DNA of 64,000 bases from positions 2,976,001 to 3,040,000 of the forward strand of contig OZ251446.1 of NCBI GenBank assembly GCA_965242495.1, read 5' to 3'. Below are positions 28,920 to 38,046 of this stretch, one piece after another (the first letter of the stretch is position 1; every line of letters begins with the position of its first letter). The notes under the pieces are model-generated. The model was not told where the DNA came from, ran no database searches, and saw nothing but the letters and a program-made list of their open reading frames with translations. This DNA comes from CBDESN01 sp965242495 (GTDB lineage Bacteria; Pseudomonadota; Alphaproteobacteria; MPNO01). The position numbers and the translations under genes were made by a program.

Positions 28920-30314
28920 TCATCGCTCGCTCTTCGACCGCGGTCCGCCCCGGTCCGCGCCGGCCGGGCGCGCGGGCCGGCCCGCGGGCGCCGGCGCCGC
29001 GAGCTCGCCGTCGCGCGCAACGAACCGCCCGCGCAGCATCGTCGCCTTGATCCGTCCCCGCAAGCGGCGGCCGTGATAGGGGCTCCACCCCGCCTTGCTG
29101 TGGAGCGCCGCCTGGTCGATCGTCCAGTCCGACCCCGGGTCGAACAGCGCCAGGTCGGCGTCGCAGCCGGGCGCGATCCGCCCCTTGGCCGGCAGGCCCA
29201 CGATCCGGGCCGGGTTCTCGGCCATGATCCGGGCGACCCGCTCCAGCGTCAGCAGGCCGCGCAGATGCGCATCCAGCACGATCGCGTAGGAGGTCTCCAC
29301 CCCCGGATAGCCGGGCGGGGCGAGCCAGGCGTTGTCGCGGCCGGCCTCCTTGTCCGCCCGCGCATGCGGCGCATGGTCGGTCGCGACCGCATCGATCAGC
29401 CCGTCGGCGAGCGCCTCCCAATAGACCGCGAGCTCGTCTTCCCGGTGCGAGAAGGGGATGCCGTAGACGCCGACGCGCGCCAGCTCCCCGATCGACAGCG
29501 CCGGCGGCACGACCTCCGCGGTGACCGCGCGCCCCTCCTTCTTCGCGCGCCGCAGCGGCGCCAGCGCGTCGAGCGCGTTCAGCGAGATATGCGCCATATG
29601 GACCCGCGCCCCGGTCACCTCCTGGAAGCGGATCGCCTTCTGGATCGCCTCGGTGCTCTCCGGCGTCCGGTAGGAGTGACAGACCGCGCACGGGTCGAAC
29701 ACGCCGGCGGCCTGCAGCTCGTCCGCCCGCGCCTCGTCGATCGCCGGGCTCGCCAGGTGGATCGCCACCGGCCAGTCCAGCTCCGCCGCGGCCCGCAGCG
29801 CCGCGACGAAGGCCGCGTCGTCCGGCATCGACAGCTCGGCCGCGTAAGGGTCCTCCTTCGATCGCGGCCGGTTCATGTAGACCTTCAGCCCGACCGCCCC
29901 GGCCGCGGCCATGGCCGCGAACTCCTCGGTCCGCACGCCGCCCGCCCACAGTCCGAAATCCACCCAGGACGCCGGCGCGATCCGGCGCTCCTTGTCGGCC
30001 AGCCGCGCCGCGGTCGTCACCGCCGGCATGGTGTTCGGCATGTCGCAGACCGTCGTCACCCCGCCGCAGGCCGCGGCCGCGCTGCCGTGGCGGAAGTCCT
30101 CCTTGGTCTCGAAGCCGGGTTCGCGGAAATGGACGTGGACGTCCACCGCCCCCGGCAGGACGCAGAGTCCCGCGGCTTCGGTCCGCGCCTTGCCGTCGAG
30201 GCTGCCGGGCGCGCCGATCGCGGCGATCGATTCGCCGGCGATGCCGATGTCGGCCTCGACGGCGCCGGTCGGCAGCGCCGCCAGCCCGCCGGCGATCACC
30301 CGGTCGAAGGTCAT
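28920..30314 (-). CDS. Dihydroorotase/allantoinase-family cyclic amidohydrolase
   Basis: A 464-residue cyclic amidohydrolase. Metal-binding HVH (60-62, in DVHVHFREPG), the carboxylated Lys144 (GLKVYM) and the barrel-end ATDHAPHA motif are all present, so it should be active. It overlaps the M20 peptidase gene by four bases (ATGA at 30311-30314) and is part of a larger operon. That setting points to ring opening of a cyclic amide/imide in catabolism and not to pyrimidine synthesis. The last 25 residues are low-complexity. Confidence 0.85.
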   Translation of the reverse strand: MTFDRVIAGGLAALPTGAVEADIGIAGESIAAIGAPGSLDGKARTEAAGLCVLPGAVDVHVHFREPGFETKEDFRHGSAAAACGGVTTVCDMPNTMPAVTTAARLADKERRIAPASWVDFGLWAGGVRTEEFAAMAAAGAVGLKVYMNRPRSKEDPYAAELSMPDDAAFVAALRAAAELDWPVAIHLASPAIDEARADELQAAGVFDPCAVCHSYRTPESTEAIQKAIRFQEVTGARVHMAHISLNALDALAPLRRAKKEGRAVTAEVVPPALSIGELARVGVYGIPFSHREDELAVYWEALADGLIDAVATDHAPHARADKEAGRDNAWLAPPGYPGVETSYAIVLDAHLRGLLTLERVARIMAENPARIVGLPAKGRIAPGCDADLALFDPGSDWTIDQAALHSKAGWSPYHGRRLRGRIKATMLRGRFVARDGELAAPAPAGRPARPAGADRGGPRSKSER

Positions 30315-31651
30315 CGCGCCGTCCCGGCCGCGCGCCGCGCCGCCCCAGTCGCGCGCCGCGCCGCCTCTGCGATCACCGCGACGCCGAGCGGCAGCGCCTC
30401 CTCGGCGAAGTCGAAGCGCGGGTGGTGGTGGACCTCGCTGAGCCGGCTTCCCAATCCGAAATAGACCGCCCGCCCGCCCTGGCTCTGGACCGCGTCCATC
30501 AGGATCGCGGCGTCGTCGCTGCCCTTGAAGTCGGCTTCCGGGCGCACCTCCTCGACGCCCGCGACCGACCGCGCCGCCTCGGCGACCAGCCCGGCGAGGG
30601 CCGGATCGCTACTCGCCGGACACGACCCGCCGACCTGCTCGATGCGCGCGGCGACGCCCTGCATCGCCGCGGCGCCGCGCACGGCGTCTTCGGCCCGCGC
30701 CGCCAGATGGTCCAGGATGGCGCGGGTGTCGCCCCGTATCTCGGCCGCGATCCGGGCGTGGGCGGCGACGGCGTTGCGCGATTCGCCGCCCTCGATCGTC
30801 CCCACGTTGACCCGCGTCTCGCCGTCGCCGTGGCGCGGCAGGGCGTGCAGGGCCAGCGTCGCCGCGCAGGCCGCCAGCAGCGCGTTGCGGCCTTCCTGCG
30901 GCGAGATCGCCGCATGGGCGTTGCGTCCTTCGAACGCGGCGTCGAGTTTCAGGCTGCCCAGGATGTTGCGGTAGCCGGCGATGATCTCGCCCGCGGCCAG
31001 CGCCTGCACGCCGATATGGCAGCAGATCAGCGCGTCCACCCCGTCGACGACCCCTGCGTCCAGCATGGCGCGGGCGCCGCGCAGCCCCTCCTCCGCCGGC
31101 TGGAAGATCAGCCGCACTTCGCCGGCCAGCCCCGCCCGGTCCGCGGCCAGCGCCCGCGCCGCGCCCAGCCCCATCGCCGTATGCCCGTCATGGCCGCAAT
31201 TGTGATGGACCCCCTCGTTGACCGAGGCGTAGCCGCCGCGCGCCGGCGCGTGCTCGCAGGCGTCCGATTCGCGGCCCGGATTGGCGTCGATGTCGAAGCG
31301 GAGCGCCACCGTGGGGCCCGGCCGCGCCCCCCGGATGACGCCGACCGCGCCGGTGAAGCCGTCCTTCGCCCGCGCGGCGATCTCCGGGTCGGCCCCCTGC
31401 GCCAGCGCGCGCCGGTGGGCCAGGGCCAGATCGGCCGCGTCGGGCAACCCCATCCGGCTCTCCGGCGCGATCACGTCGCGGCCGAACCGCGTCTCCAGCC
31501 CCAGCGCCTCCAGCGTGCGCACGATCTTCGACGTGGTGCGGATTTCGCACCAGCCGGGCTCGGCGTATCGGTGCAGGTCGCGCCGGGTCGCGATCACCTG
31601 CTCGTCGAGCGGCAACGCCAGCTCGGCCGTCAGGGCGCCGGCGCCGCTCAC
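30311..31651 (-). CDS. M20-family amidohydrolase/peptidase (hippurate hydrolase-like)
   Basis: A 446-residue zinc amidohydrolase. RFDIDANPG, HNCGHDGHTAMGLGAA and FQPAEEGLRGA are the expected metal-ligand and catalytic motifs, and a lid domain lies in the middle. The GTG at 31651 was chosen because it makes a four-base overlap (GTGA) with the upstream oxidoreductase and begins where family similarity starts. An upstream extension in frame reads like shadow sequence. It likely cleaves an N-acyl or carbamoyl amino acid produced by the dihydroorotase-like neighbour. Confidence 0.85.
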   Translation of the reverse strand: MSGAGALTAELALPLDEQVIATRRDLHRYAEPGWCEIRTTSKIVRTLEALGLETRFGRDVIAPESRMGLPDAADLALAHRRALAQGADPEIAARAKDGFTGAVGVIRGARPGPTVALRFDIDANPGRESDACEHAPARGGYASVNEGVHHNCGHDGHTAMGLGAARALAADRAGLAGEVRLIFQPAEEGLRGARAMLDAGVVDGVDALICCHIGVQALAAGEIIAGYRNILGSLKLDAAFEGRNAHAAISPQEGRNALLAACAATLALHALPRHGDGETRVNVGTIEGGESRNAVAAHARIAAEIRGDTRAILDHLAARAEDAVRGAAAMQGVAARIEQVGGSCPASSDPALAGLVAEAARSVAGVEEVRPEADFKGSDDAAILMDAVQSQGGRAVYFGLGSRLSEVHHHPRFDFAEEALPLGVAVIAEAARRATGAARRAAGTAR

Positions 31652-32553
31652 GACCCGTCCTTCGCCTGCGCGCAGGCCAGCTGGCGGACGAAGACCGCGA
31701 CCGTCTCCTCCATCGTCCGCGACCGGTCCATGGTCTCGCGGCTCTCCGCCCCCAGCGGCGAGGCGTCGAGCAGCCGGAACGTGTCGGCCGCGGCGCGGTG
31801 GAAACCGCCCGCCAGCCCGGCCGATTCGAAGGTCCGCGCGATCTCCTCCATCTCGAACGCCCAGCGCCCGGCGTCGGCCGGCAGCCTCGGGATGGTCTCG
31901 CGCATGCGCTCGTACACGCCGGGCGCGCTGTCGCCGATCTCCGCCCGCACGTCGGCGCCGACGCCCAGCGCCTCCGCCGCGGTCATCGCCGCGGCGTGCA
32001 GCGCGTTGGCGCCCTTGGAGACCGCGGCGTAGCACATCTTGATCGCCGAGGCGCGGCCGATCTCGGCCCCGCTCTGGCGCACGTCGATCCCCTCGCCGTC
32101 GAGGGCCGCCAGCAGCCCGGCGCGCGGTCCGCTGACGAAGAACCGCGTGGCCTTCGCCCCCGCGCCCGGCGGCCAGCCGACGATGCCGCAGTCGATGAAG
32201 TCCGCCCCCGCCGCCGCGACGATCTCGCCGATCCGCCGGGCGGTGGCCGGGGCGACGGCGTTGCAGTCCGCATAGGGCGGCGCGCGCCCCGCCTCCCGCA
32301 TCGCGGCGGCGGCGGCGCGCGCGGTCTCCAGCGCCGCCTCCGGCGGCAGGATCGAGAGGATCAGATCGGCCTCGCCCGCCGCCGTCCGCAGGTCCGCGGC
32401 CTCGCGGAAGCCGGCGGCCCGCGCCCGCGCCCGCGTCGCCGCGCTGCGTCCGTCCAGGCAGGTCAGCACGTCGCGCCCGCGTTCCGCCAACGCGCGCCCC
32501 ACGCCCGCGCCCATGGCTCCCGGACTCAGGATCGCGATACGGTCGAGCGTCAT
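31648..32553 (-). CDS. NAD(P)-dependent oxidoreductase (6PGDH-like Rossmann, DUF1932 type)
   Basis: A 301-residue protein with an N-terminal Rossmann motif (SPGAMGAGVG, about 10-19, a variant of GxGxxG) and an all-helical C-terminal domain, similar to beta-hydroxyacid dehydrogenases with a DUF1932 C-terminus. IKMCYAAVSKGANAL (about 171-185) holds the likely catalytic Lys. It overlaps the M20 gene by four bases and lies about 37 bp downstream of the FAH-family gene. The substrate is unknown. Confidence 0.78.
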   Translation of the reverse strand: MTLDRIAILSPGAMGAGVGRALAERGRDVLTCLDGRSAATRARARAAGFREAADLRTAAGEADLILSILPPEAALETARAAAAAMREAGRAPPYADCNAVAPATARRIGEIVAAAGADFIDCGIVGWPPGAGAKATRFFVSGPRAGLLAALDGEGIDVRQSGAEIGRASAIKMCYAAVSKGANALHAAAMTAAEALGVGADVRAEIGDSAPGVYERMRETIPRLPADAGRWAFEMEEIARTFESAGLAGGFHRAAADTFRLLDASPLGAESRETMDRSRTMEETVAVFVRQLACAQAKDGS

Positions 32554-32590
32554 CGGCTCCTCCTCTCCCGGTCGTCCCCCGGCCCGCCGG

Positions 32591-33463
32591 TCACCGCGGC
32601 GCCGCGTCTTCGTCGGCCACCGGGTTCGACAGCACGCCCACCCCCGACACCTCGATCTCCACCCGGTCGCCGGCGCGCAGGTAGCGCGGCGGGTCGAACC
32701 GCACGCCGGCCCCGGTCGGGGTGCCGGTCGCGATCACGTCGCCCGCGGTCAGGGCGCTGTAGGTCGAGACGTAGCTGATCAGATACGGGAATCCGAAGAT
32801 CAGATTGGCCGTCGCGTCGTCCTGCCGGGTCTCGCCGTTGACCCTGGCGGCGACGCGGATGTCGTCCCAGCCGTCGATCTCGTCGGCGGTGAGCAGCCAC
32901 GGGCCGATCGACCCGCAGCGCTCGAAGTTCTTGCCCTGGGTCACGTTGAACTTGCCGTGCCGCATCCAGTCGCGCACCGCGCCCTCGTTCATGCAGGTGA
33001 TCCCGGCGACGTGGTCCAGCGCCGACCGCTCGGGGATGCGCCGCCCGCCCTTGCCGATCACCAGCGCGATCTCGGCCTCGTAGTCGAGCTGCTCCGATTC
33101 GGGCGGACGCAGCAGCGCCTCGCCATGCGCCGCGAGCGAGCCCGGCGCGCGCATGAACACGCTGGGATATTCGGCCGGCTCGAAGCCCGCGCCGTACTCC
33201 TCGTTGCGGTTGGCGTAGTTGACGCCGACGCAGACGATCTTCTCCGGGTAGGGGATCGGGCGCAGGAACTCCACCTCGTCGAACCCGTGATCCGCGCTCG
33301 CGCCCGCCGCCGCCCGCGACAGCGCCCCCAGCGCCCCGTCGGCCAGCGCCTCCCGCAGGCTCGGATAGCGCCCGTCCAGCCGCGCGCCCAGATCGACCAC
33401 GCCGTCCCCGGTCGCGGCCCCGAACGACGCCCGGCCCCGGGCCGCGAAACTCATCAGCCGCAT
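32591..33463 (-). CDS. Fumarylacetoacetate hydrolase (FAH) family protein
   Basis: A 290-residue FAH-fold protein, the first gene of the operon. CVGVNYANRNEEYG (about 78-91), metal-binding LDYEAEIALVIGKGG (about 125-139) and GTPTGAGVRFDPPRYL (about 250-265) are the standard motifs. Family members cleave C-C bonds in acylpyruvates or hydrate/decarboxylate ring-fission products. The start ATG at 33463 gives MRLMSFA; the reading frame is open much further upstream but is not protein-like. It is divergent from the MetE-like gene. Confidence 0.88.
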   Translation of the reverse strand: MRLMSFAARGRASFGAATGDGVVDLGARLDGRYPSLREALADGALGALSRAAAGASADHGFDEVEFLRPIPYPEKIVCVGVNYANRNEEYGAGFEPAEYPSVFMRAPGSLAAHGEALLRPPESEQLDYEAEIALVIGKGGRRIPERSALDHVAGITCMNEGAVRDWMRHGKFNVTQGKNFERCGSIGPWLLTADEIDGWDDIRVAARVNGETRQDDATANLIFGFPYLISYVSTYSALTAGDVIATGTPTGAGVRFDPPRYLRAGDRVEIEVSGVGVLSNPVADEDAAPR

Positions 33464-33658
33464 GTCCGCCCCCCGCCCGTCGTCGCGCCGCCCGTTTTTT
33501 TCGCCGCCGTTTCCGCCGCGCCGCTTTCTACCACAGGCCGGGGCGAGATCCGCCGCCGCTTCCCGCCGCGCCGCTTTCCACCATAGGGCCGGGGCGGGAA
33601 ATGCGCTACGATCTCCGCCTCGCGTCGCCGCCCGCGGCGACCGGCAAGGAGCCCCGCC

Positions 33659-34813
33659 ATGGCCCCGCGGCCCGGCCCGCCCTTCCGCGCCGATCACGTC
33701 GGCAGCCTGCTGCGCCCGCCGGCCCTCCGCGCCGCCCGCGAACGCGCCGCCCGCGGCGAGATCGACGCCCAAGGGTTGCGGACGGTCGAAGACCGCTGCA
33801 TCCGCGACGCCGTCGCCATGCAGGAATCGATCGGCCTCCGGGCCGTCACCGACGGCGAGTTCCGCCGCGAATACTGGCATCTCGATTTCCTCTGCGGCTT
33901 CGACGGCATGGAGCTGTGGCGCGCCGGTCTCGGCGGCGGCTTCAACGCCGACGAGCAGCCGCCGATCGTCCGCGCGACGCGGCGCGTCTCGCGCGGCCGG
34001 GGGATTTTCGTCGACCATTACGCCTTCCTGCATTCGGCCGCGGCGCAGACGCCGAAGCTCGCCATTCCGGGCCCGGCCATGACCCATCTGCGCGGCGGGC
34101 GCGACGCCGTCGACCGCGCCGCCTATCCCGACCTCGAGGCCTATTGGGCCGATCTCTGCGCCGCCTACCGGGCCGAGATCGCCGACCTCTACGCCGCCGG
34201 CTGCCGCTATCTCCAGATCGACGACGTGAGCTTCGCCTATCTCTGCGACGACGGGATGCGCGACTTCCTGCGCGCGCGGGGCGACGACCCGGACGAGCTC
34301 GCGCTCCTCTATTGCCGCCTGGTCAACGACGCCCTCGCCGACCGCCCCGCCGACCTCGCGGCGACCGTCCACATGTGCCGCGGCAACTTCAAGAGCGCCT
34401 GGGCGGCCCAGGGCGGCTACGAGCCGGTCGCCGAGCGCGTCTTCGGCGGGCTCGCCGTGGACGGCCTGTTCCTCGAATACGACACCGCGCGGGCCGGCGG
34501 CTTCGCCCCGCTGCGCTTCGTCCCCGACGGCCGGATCGTCGTGCTGGGGCTGATCACCTCCAAGACCCCGGAACTCGAGTCCGCCGCCCACGTCGAACGG
34601 CGCGTCGAGGAGGCCGCCCGCTACGTCCCGCACGACCGGCTCTGCCTGAGCCCGCAATGCGGCTTCTCCAGCACCCATCACGGCAACCGCCTGAGCGAGG
34701 ACGACCAGAAGCGCAAGCTCGCTTTCGTGGTCGAGATCGCCGACCGGCTCTGGGGCGGAACGAACCCGAACCCGAACCTGGACGCGGGCGCCGGCGCGGG
34801 CGCCGCGGCGTGA
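33659..34813 (+). CDS. Cobalamin-independent methionine synthase-like (MetE C-terminal) protein
   Basis: A 384-residue protein matching the C-terminal catalytic barrel of MetE. Zinc ligands are visible as His238 and Cys240 (HMCRGN), Glu273 (LEYD) and Cys334 (SPQCGFSS). The N-terminal half of full MetE is missing, as in the YxjG-like paralogues, which move methyl groups between other thiols and donors. A short directly repeated segment (about 33507-33590) lies between it and the FAH gene. It is followed after 20 bp by a ketopantoate-reductase-like gene. Confidence 0.85.
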   Translation: MAPRPGPPFRADHVGSLLRPPALRAARERAARGEIDAQGLRTVEDRCIRDAVAMQESIGLRAVTDGEFRREYWHLDFLCGFDGMELWRAGLGGGFNADEQPPIVRATRRVSRGRGIFVDHYAFLHSAAAQTPKLAIPGPAMTHLRGGRDAVDRAAYPDLEAYWADLCAAYRAEIADLYAAGCRYLQIDDVSFAYLCDDGMRDFLRARGDDPDELALLYCRLVNDALADRPADLAATVHMCRGNFKSAWAAQGGYEPVAERVFGGLAVDGLFLEYDTARAGGFAPLRFVPDGRIVVLGLITSKTPELESAAHVERRVEEAARYVPHDRLCLSPQCGFSSTHHGNRLSEDDQKRKLAFVVEIADRLWGGTNPNPNLDAGAGAGAAA

Positions 34814-34833
34814 CGGGGTGACGGCGTGACGCG

Positions 34834-35838
34834 ATGAAGGTCTGCGTCTTCGGCGCCGGCGCCGTCGGCGGGGTGATGGGCGGCCTTCTCGCCGCCGCCG
34901 GGGCCGAGGTCTCCCTGATCGCGCGCGGCGCGCATCTCGAGGCGCTGCGGCGGGACGGCTGCAAGGTCGACGCCGGCGGCCGGCGCTTCCACACCCACCC
35001 CGTCTGCGCCGACGATCCCGCCGGGCTCGGCCCGCAGGACTACGTGATTCTCTCCGTCAAGGCGCCGGGTCTCGCCGCCGCCGCCGAACGGATCGCGCCG
35101 CTACTGGGTCCCGAAACCGCCGTGGTCACGGCGATGAACGGCGTCCCCTGGTGGTTCTTCGACGGGTTCCCGCCCGCTCACGCTCCCGCCCCGGCTCCGG
35201 CCCCGGTCTCGCTCCCCTGGCTCGACCCCGGCGGCCGCATCGCGCGGGCGATCCCCTTCCGCCGCGTCGTCGGCTGCGTGATCCATCTGGGCGCCGTGGT
35301 TCCCGAACCCGGCGTCGTCCGTCTGGTCTCCGGCGACCGGGTGATCCTGGGCGAGCCCGGCGGCGAGCCTTCGGCCCGCGTCCGCGCCCTCGCCGATGCG
35401 CTCGCGCCTACGCTGCTGGCCGCGGAGACCGCCGCCGACGTCCGCCACGAGATCTGGCTCAAGCTGCTCGGCAACTTCAACTTCGGCCCGATCGCCGCGC
35501 TGACCGGGGCGACCAACGGCGAGATCGGCGCCGACCCCGGCCTCCGCGCCCTCTGCGCCGCGACCTATGAGGAGGCCGCCCGCGCCGGCGCCCGGCTCGG
35601 CCTGCATCCGGGCATGAGCGCGGACGAGCGCATCGACCTCGGCGCCGCCCTGGGCGACTTCAAGACCTCCATGCTCCAGGATTTCGAGCGCCGCCGCCCG
35701 CCCGAGATCGACGCCATCCTGCGCGCGGTCGCCGACGTCGGCGCCGCGGTCGGCGAACCGACGCCGCTGACCCGCGCCCTCCTCGCCCTCGCCGCGCAGA
35801 AGGCGCGGGGGCTCGGGATCTACGAAGCGCCGACATAG
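34834..35838 (+). CDS. 2-Dehydropantoate 2-reductase (ApbA/PanE) family protein
   Basis: A 334-residue NADPH-dependent reductase. The cofactor motif GAGAVGG is at 7-13, the substrate-side SVKAPG is near 72-77, and the catalytic Lys is in KLLGNFNFGP (about 209). PanE makes pantoate for coenzyme A, but many paralogues reduce other 2-oxo acids. It directly follows the MetE-like gene on the same strand and ends just before a repeat cluster. An internal Pro/Ala stretch (about 110-125) is a family oddity. Confidence 0.85.
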   Translation: MKVCVFGAGAVGGVMGGLLAAAGAEVSLIARGAHLEALRRDGCKVDAGGRRFHTHPVCADDPAGLGPQDYVILSVKAPGLAAAAERIAPLLGPETAVVTAMNGVPWWFFDGFPPAHAPAPAPAPVSLPWLDPGGRIARAIPFRRVVGCVIHLGAVVPEPGVVRLVSGDRVILGEPGGEPSARVRALADALAPTLLAAETAADVRHEIWLKLLGNFNFGPIAALTGATNGEIGADPGLRALCAATYEEAARAGARLGLHPGMSADERIDLGAALGDFKTSMLQDFERRRPPEIDAILRAVADVGAAVGEPTPLTRALLALAAQKARGLGIYEAPT

Positions 35839-35870
35839 CCCCGGGCTCGACGGACGCCGCCTCCCCCCTC

Positions 35871-36560
35871 CGTCATTCCCGCGAAAGAGCGTGTGAAGAA
35901 GTCCCGAGACGTCCGCGTGGGCGTCGGTTCAGCCGACCAAGCGCGCGAAATCCCCGAGCGCGCGGAGCCTGCCCCCGCGAAAGCGGGAGAATGACGAGGG
36001 AGGCCCGTGACGACGGCCCGAGGGAGGCCGTCGCGGCCCCCGCCCCTCGTCATTCCCGCGAAAGAGCGTGTGAAGAAATCCCGACATGTCCGCGTGGGCG
36101 TCGGTTCAGCCGACCAAGCGCGCGAAATCCCCGAGCGCGTGGAGCCTGCCCCCGCGAAAGAGCGTGTGAAGAAATCCCGACATGTCCGCGTGGGCGTCGG
36201 TTCAGCCGACCGAGCGCGCGGAATCCCCGGGCGCGCGGAGCCTGCCCCCGCGAAAGCGGGGGAATGACGAGGGAGGTCTGTGACGTCGGCCCGAGGGAGG
36301 CCGTCGCGGCCCCCCCCTTCGTCATTCCCGCGAAAGCGGGAATCCATATTCGTATCTCGTTTCTCGCTTCCGTGGGGACGGAGGGCCTGTGACGTCGGCC
36401 CGAGGCGGACGCCAAGGACCCGTCCTTTCCCGTCCTGGATTCCCGCTTTCGCGGGAATGACGAGGGGGGTGCGACGACGGCCCGAGGGAGGCCATCGGCT
36501 CGAGGCGGATACGCCGGGTTCCTTCGCGCCCCGCAAAGCGGGAATCCGTTTCGGACGAAG
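35871..36560. repeat. Cluster of dispersed palindromic repeats, partly in tandem
   Basis: A non-coding stretch built from copies of the palindrome ATTCCCGCGAAAGCGGGAAT and a variant that replaces the right arm with AGAGCGTGTGAAGAA. Three near-identical units of about 110 bp begin at about 35880, 36055 and 36158; each carries a CGCGTGGGCGTCGGTTCAGC segment and ends in GCCTGCCCCCGCGAAAG. The same palindrome recurs at 55139, 57390-57800 and 59350-60000. Stems of this size could form hairpins in RNA or DNA. No gene is seen in the 740 bp between the PanE-like gene and the next CDS. Confidence 0.85.
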
Positions 36561-36581
36561 CCTTCTCGCCGGAGACGGCTC

Positions 36582-36857
36582 TCATGCGGCGTTCTGCTTG
36601 ATACCGATCGACTCCCACGGTTCCGGGTTGTGTCGGCCCCAATAGGTGGTCGCGGGCATGACGATCCCTGACGTCGCGCCCTCCGCGCTCTCGTCTCCCA
36701 GCCCGATTTTCGTCGCCAGTCGCCGGGTCGTTTCGCCTTCGGTCGCGACGAAGAAAACGCCGCCGCCGGCATCGTAATGGTCGTTGCCGTAGTGCTTTGC
36801 GATGTTGGCTTTCACCCGCGCCGGGTCGGCCGCCTTGAGTACCGCGAAGACCTGCAT
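36582..36857 (-). CDS. Small hypothetical protein
   Basis: A 91-residue soluble protein with start ATG at 36857 (MQVFAVLKAAD). It shows regular secondary-structure periodicity (a YDAGGGVFFVATEGETTRRLATKIG segment spanning about 28-52) and ends WESIGIKQNAA. Codon use matches the host. I do not recognise the family. It is divergent from a HigA-like antitoxin gene, and the two share a 141-bp intergenic region, but whether they are functionally linked is unknown. Confidence 0.6.
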   Translation of the reverse strand: MQVFAVLKAADPARVKANIAKHYGNDHYDAGGGVFFVATEGETTRRLATKIGLGDESAEGATSGIVMPATTYWGRHNPEPWESIGIKQNAA

Positions 36858-36998
36858 GGGCGCCGTCTCGGGTGATTTCCTCGGGTGACTTCGCCTCCCC
36901 ATGATATATCGGTCCGGCGACGCAAGCCGCCCCCGCGCAAGGGCGACGGAGGATCGACGCCGGGCGGGTGACCGCGATCATTGACGGAGGACGGAGCA

Positions 36999-37298
36999 AT
37001 GACGACGGCGGCCTACCGGTACGAGCCGGACTACGCGGTTCCGCCGGGGTGGGTCCTCGAAGAATACCTGGAAGTCCGGAGGCTTTCCCGCGCCGCGTTC
37101 GCGCGCCGGTGCGGGCGTCCGTCCAAGCTGATCGGCGAGATCGTCGCCGGCAAGGCGCCGGTCGAACCGGAAACCGCGCTCCGGTTCGAGAAGACGCTCG
37201 GCCTCGACGCCGGCATCTGGCTGGAGATCGAATCCAACTATCGGCTCCACATGGCGCGGGAGGCGGAGGCGAGGGAAGCGGCCGCGTCGGCGGAATAG
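36999..37298 (+). CDS. HigA-like XRE-family antitoxin, no adjacent HigB
   Basis: A 99-residue protein with an XRE helix-turn-helix (LSRAAFARRCGRPSKLIGEI, about 29-48) and the C-terminal arrangement of HigA-type addiction antitoxins (PVEPETALRFEKTLGLDAGIWLEIE spanning about 54-78). The ATG at 36999 has GGAGG eight bases upstream. HigB-type toxins usually sit directly upstream on the same strand, but the upstream gene here runs the other way and is not HigB-like, so this is an orphan antitoxin or a partner of another toxin. Confidence 0.75.
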   Translation: MTTAAYRYEPDYAVPPGWVLEEYLEVRRLSRAAFARRCGRPSKLIGEIVAGKAPVEPETALRFEKTLGLDAGIWLEIESNYRLHMAREAEAREAAASAE

Positions 37299-37548
37299 GG
37301 CAGGGCCTTTCCGGCCCGGGGACTGGTGAAGCGAGGATGCTTCCGGCGCCCGGGCCCGGACGCCGACGCGGTGTCGAAACTGCTCGCGTTCTTCGGGGTC
37401 GGCTCGATCGATGCATGAACCGCGCGCTACGGTCGCGCGAACGGCGTGGGGATCGTCCTTTCACCGAGGATAGGGCCGACTCCCGCCTTCGGCCTTCCCG
37501 TCCACCGACCGTCGCCAGATTTGGAGTCGCGGATCCGTCGCGGCCGGA

Positions 37549-38046
37549 TCAGGCCCCGGAATAGCGGCCAAGGCGCTTTCGGATTTCCGCCTGCGGCAAC
37601 CGGCATCGCCGATGCGCGCCGATCGTCGCCAGCCCGGCGCATAGTTCGTCGCCGCTGGCGGTTCCCTCCTCGAACACCCGGTCGAGTAGCCACAAAAGGC
37701 CGTGACACTCGATTCCCTCTTCGCGGGCCAGTCGGCGCAGCCCGTCGTCGCCGGTCGGCAGGATTCGGGGGCCGGTTCTGGCGAGGACGAAAGCGAAGCT
37801 GTCCGGCAACGAAAGCCATGGGCGCTCCCGGCGGTAACGCAGCGCGAGGGCTACGCCGTCTCCGTCCAGCTCCTCTATTTCGAGCCCGAGCGCGATCAAG
37901 TCCTCGCCGCCATGCGCCCGGAGCTCCCGCCGGTGCAACAGATCCGGTACGGCGAAGGCGAACGGGAGGCGGAAAGCGGCCGCCAGGAGCGATCCGCGCT
38001 CGAGGTCGATCGGAACGGACGTGTCGACGACCAGCGCGCCCGTCAT
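37549..38046 (-). CDS. PIN-domain-like protein paired with an XRE-ImmA regulator
   Basis: A 165-residue protein whose start (VVDTS, Asp8), ELRAH (Glu41 region), PDSFAFVLA (Asp82) and PTGDDGL (Asp100/101) give the acidic spacing of PIN RNases. The ATG at 38046 overlaps the upstream regulator's stop by four bases, implying coupled translation. PIN toxins with such partners act in type II toxin-antitoxin modules by cleaving RNA. Toxicity is inferred, not shown. Longer upstream starts lie inside the regulator gene and are disfavoured. Confidence 0.7.
   Translation of the reverse strand: MTGALVVDTSVPIDLERGSLLAAAFRLPFAFAVPDLLHRRELRAHGGEDLIALGLEIEELDGDGVALALRYRRERPWLSLPDSFAFVLARTGPRILPTGDDGLRRLAREEGIECHGLLWLLDRVFEEGTASGDELCAGLATIGAHRRCRLPQAEIRKRLGRYSGA

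Noticed and set aside
33500..33600. Two similar CCGCCGCGCCGCTTTC segments between the FAH and MetE-like genes
   Set aside because: A short direct duplication of about 40 bp is visible, but it contains no clear regulatory motif and may be simple slippage.
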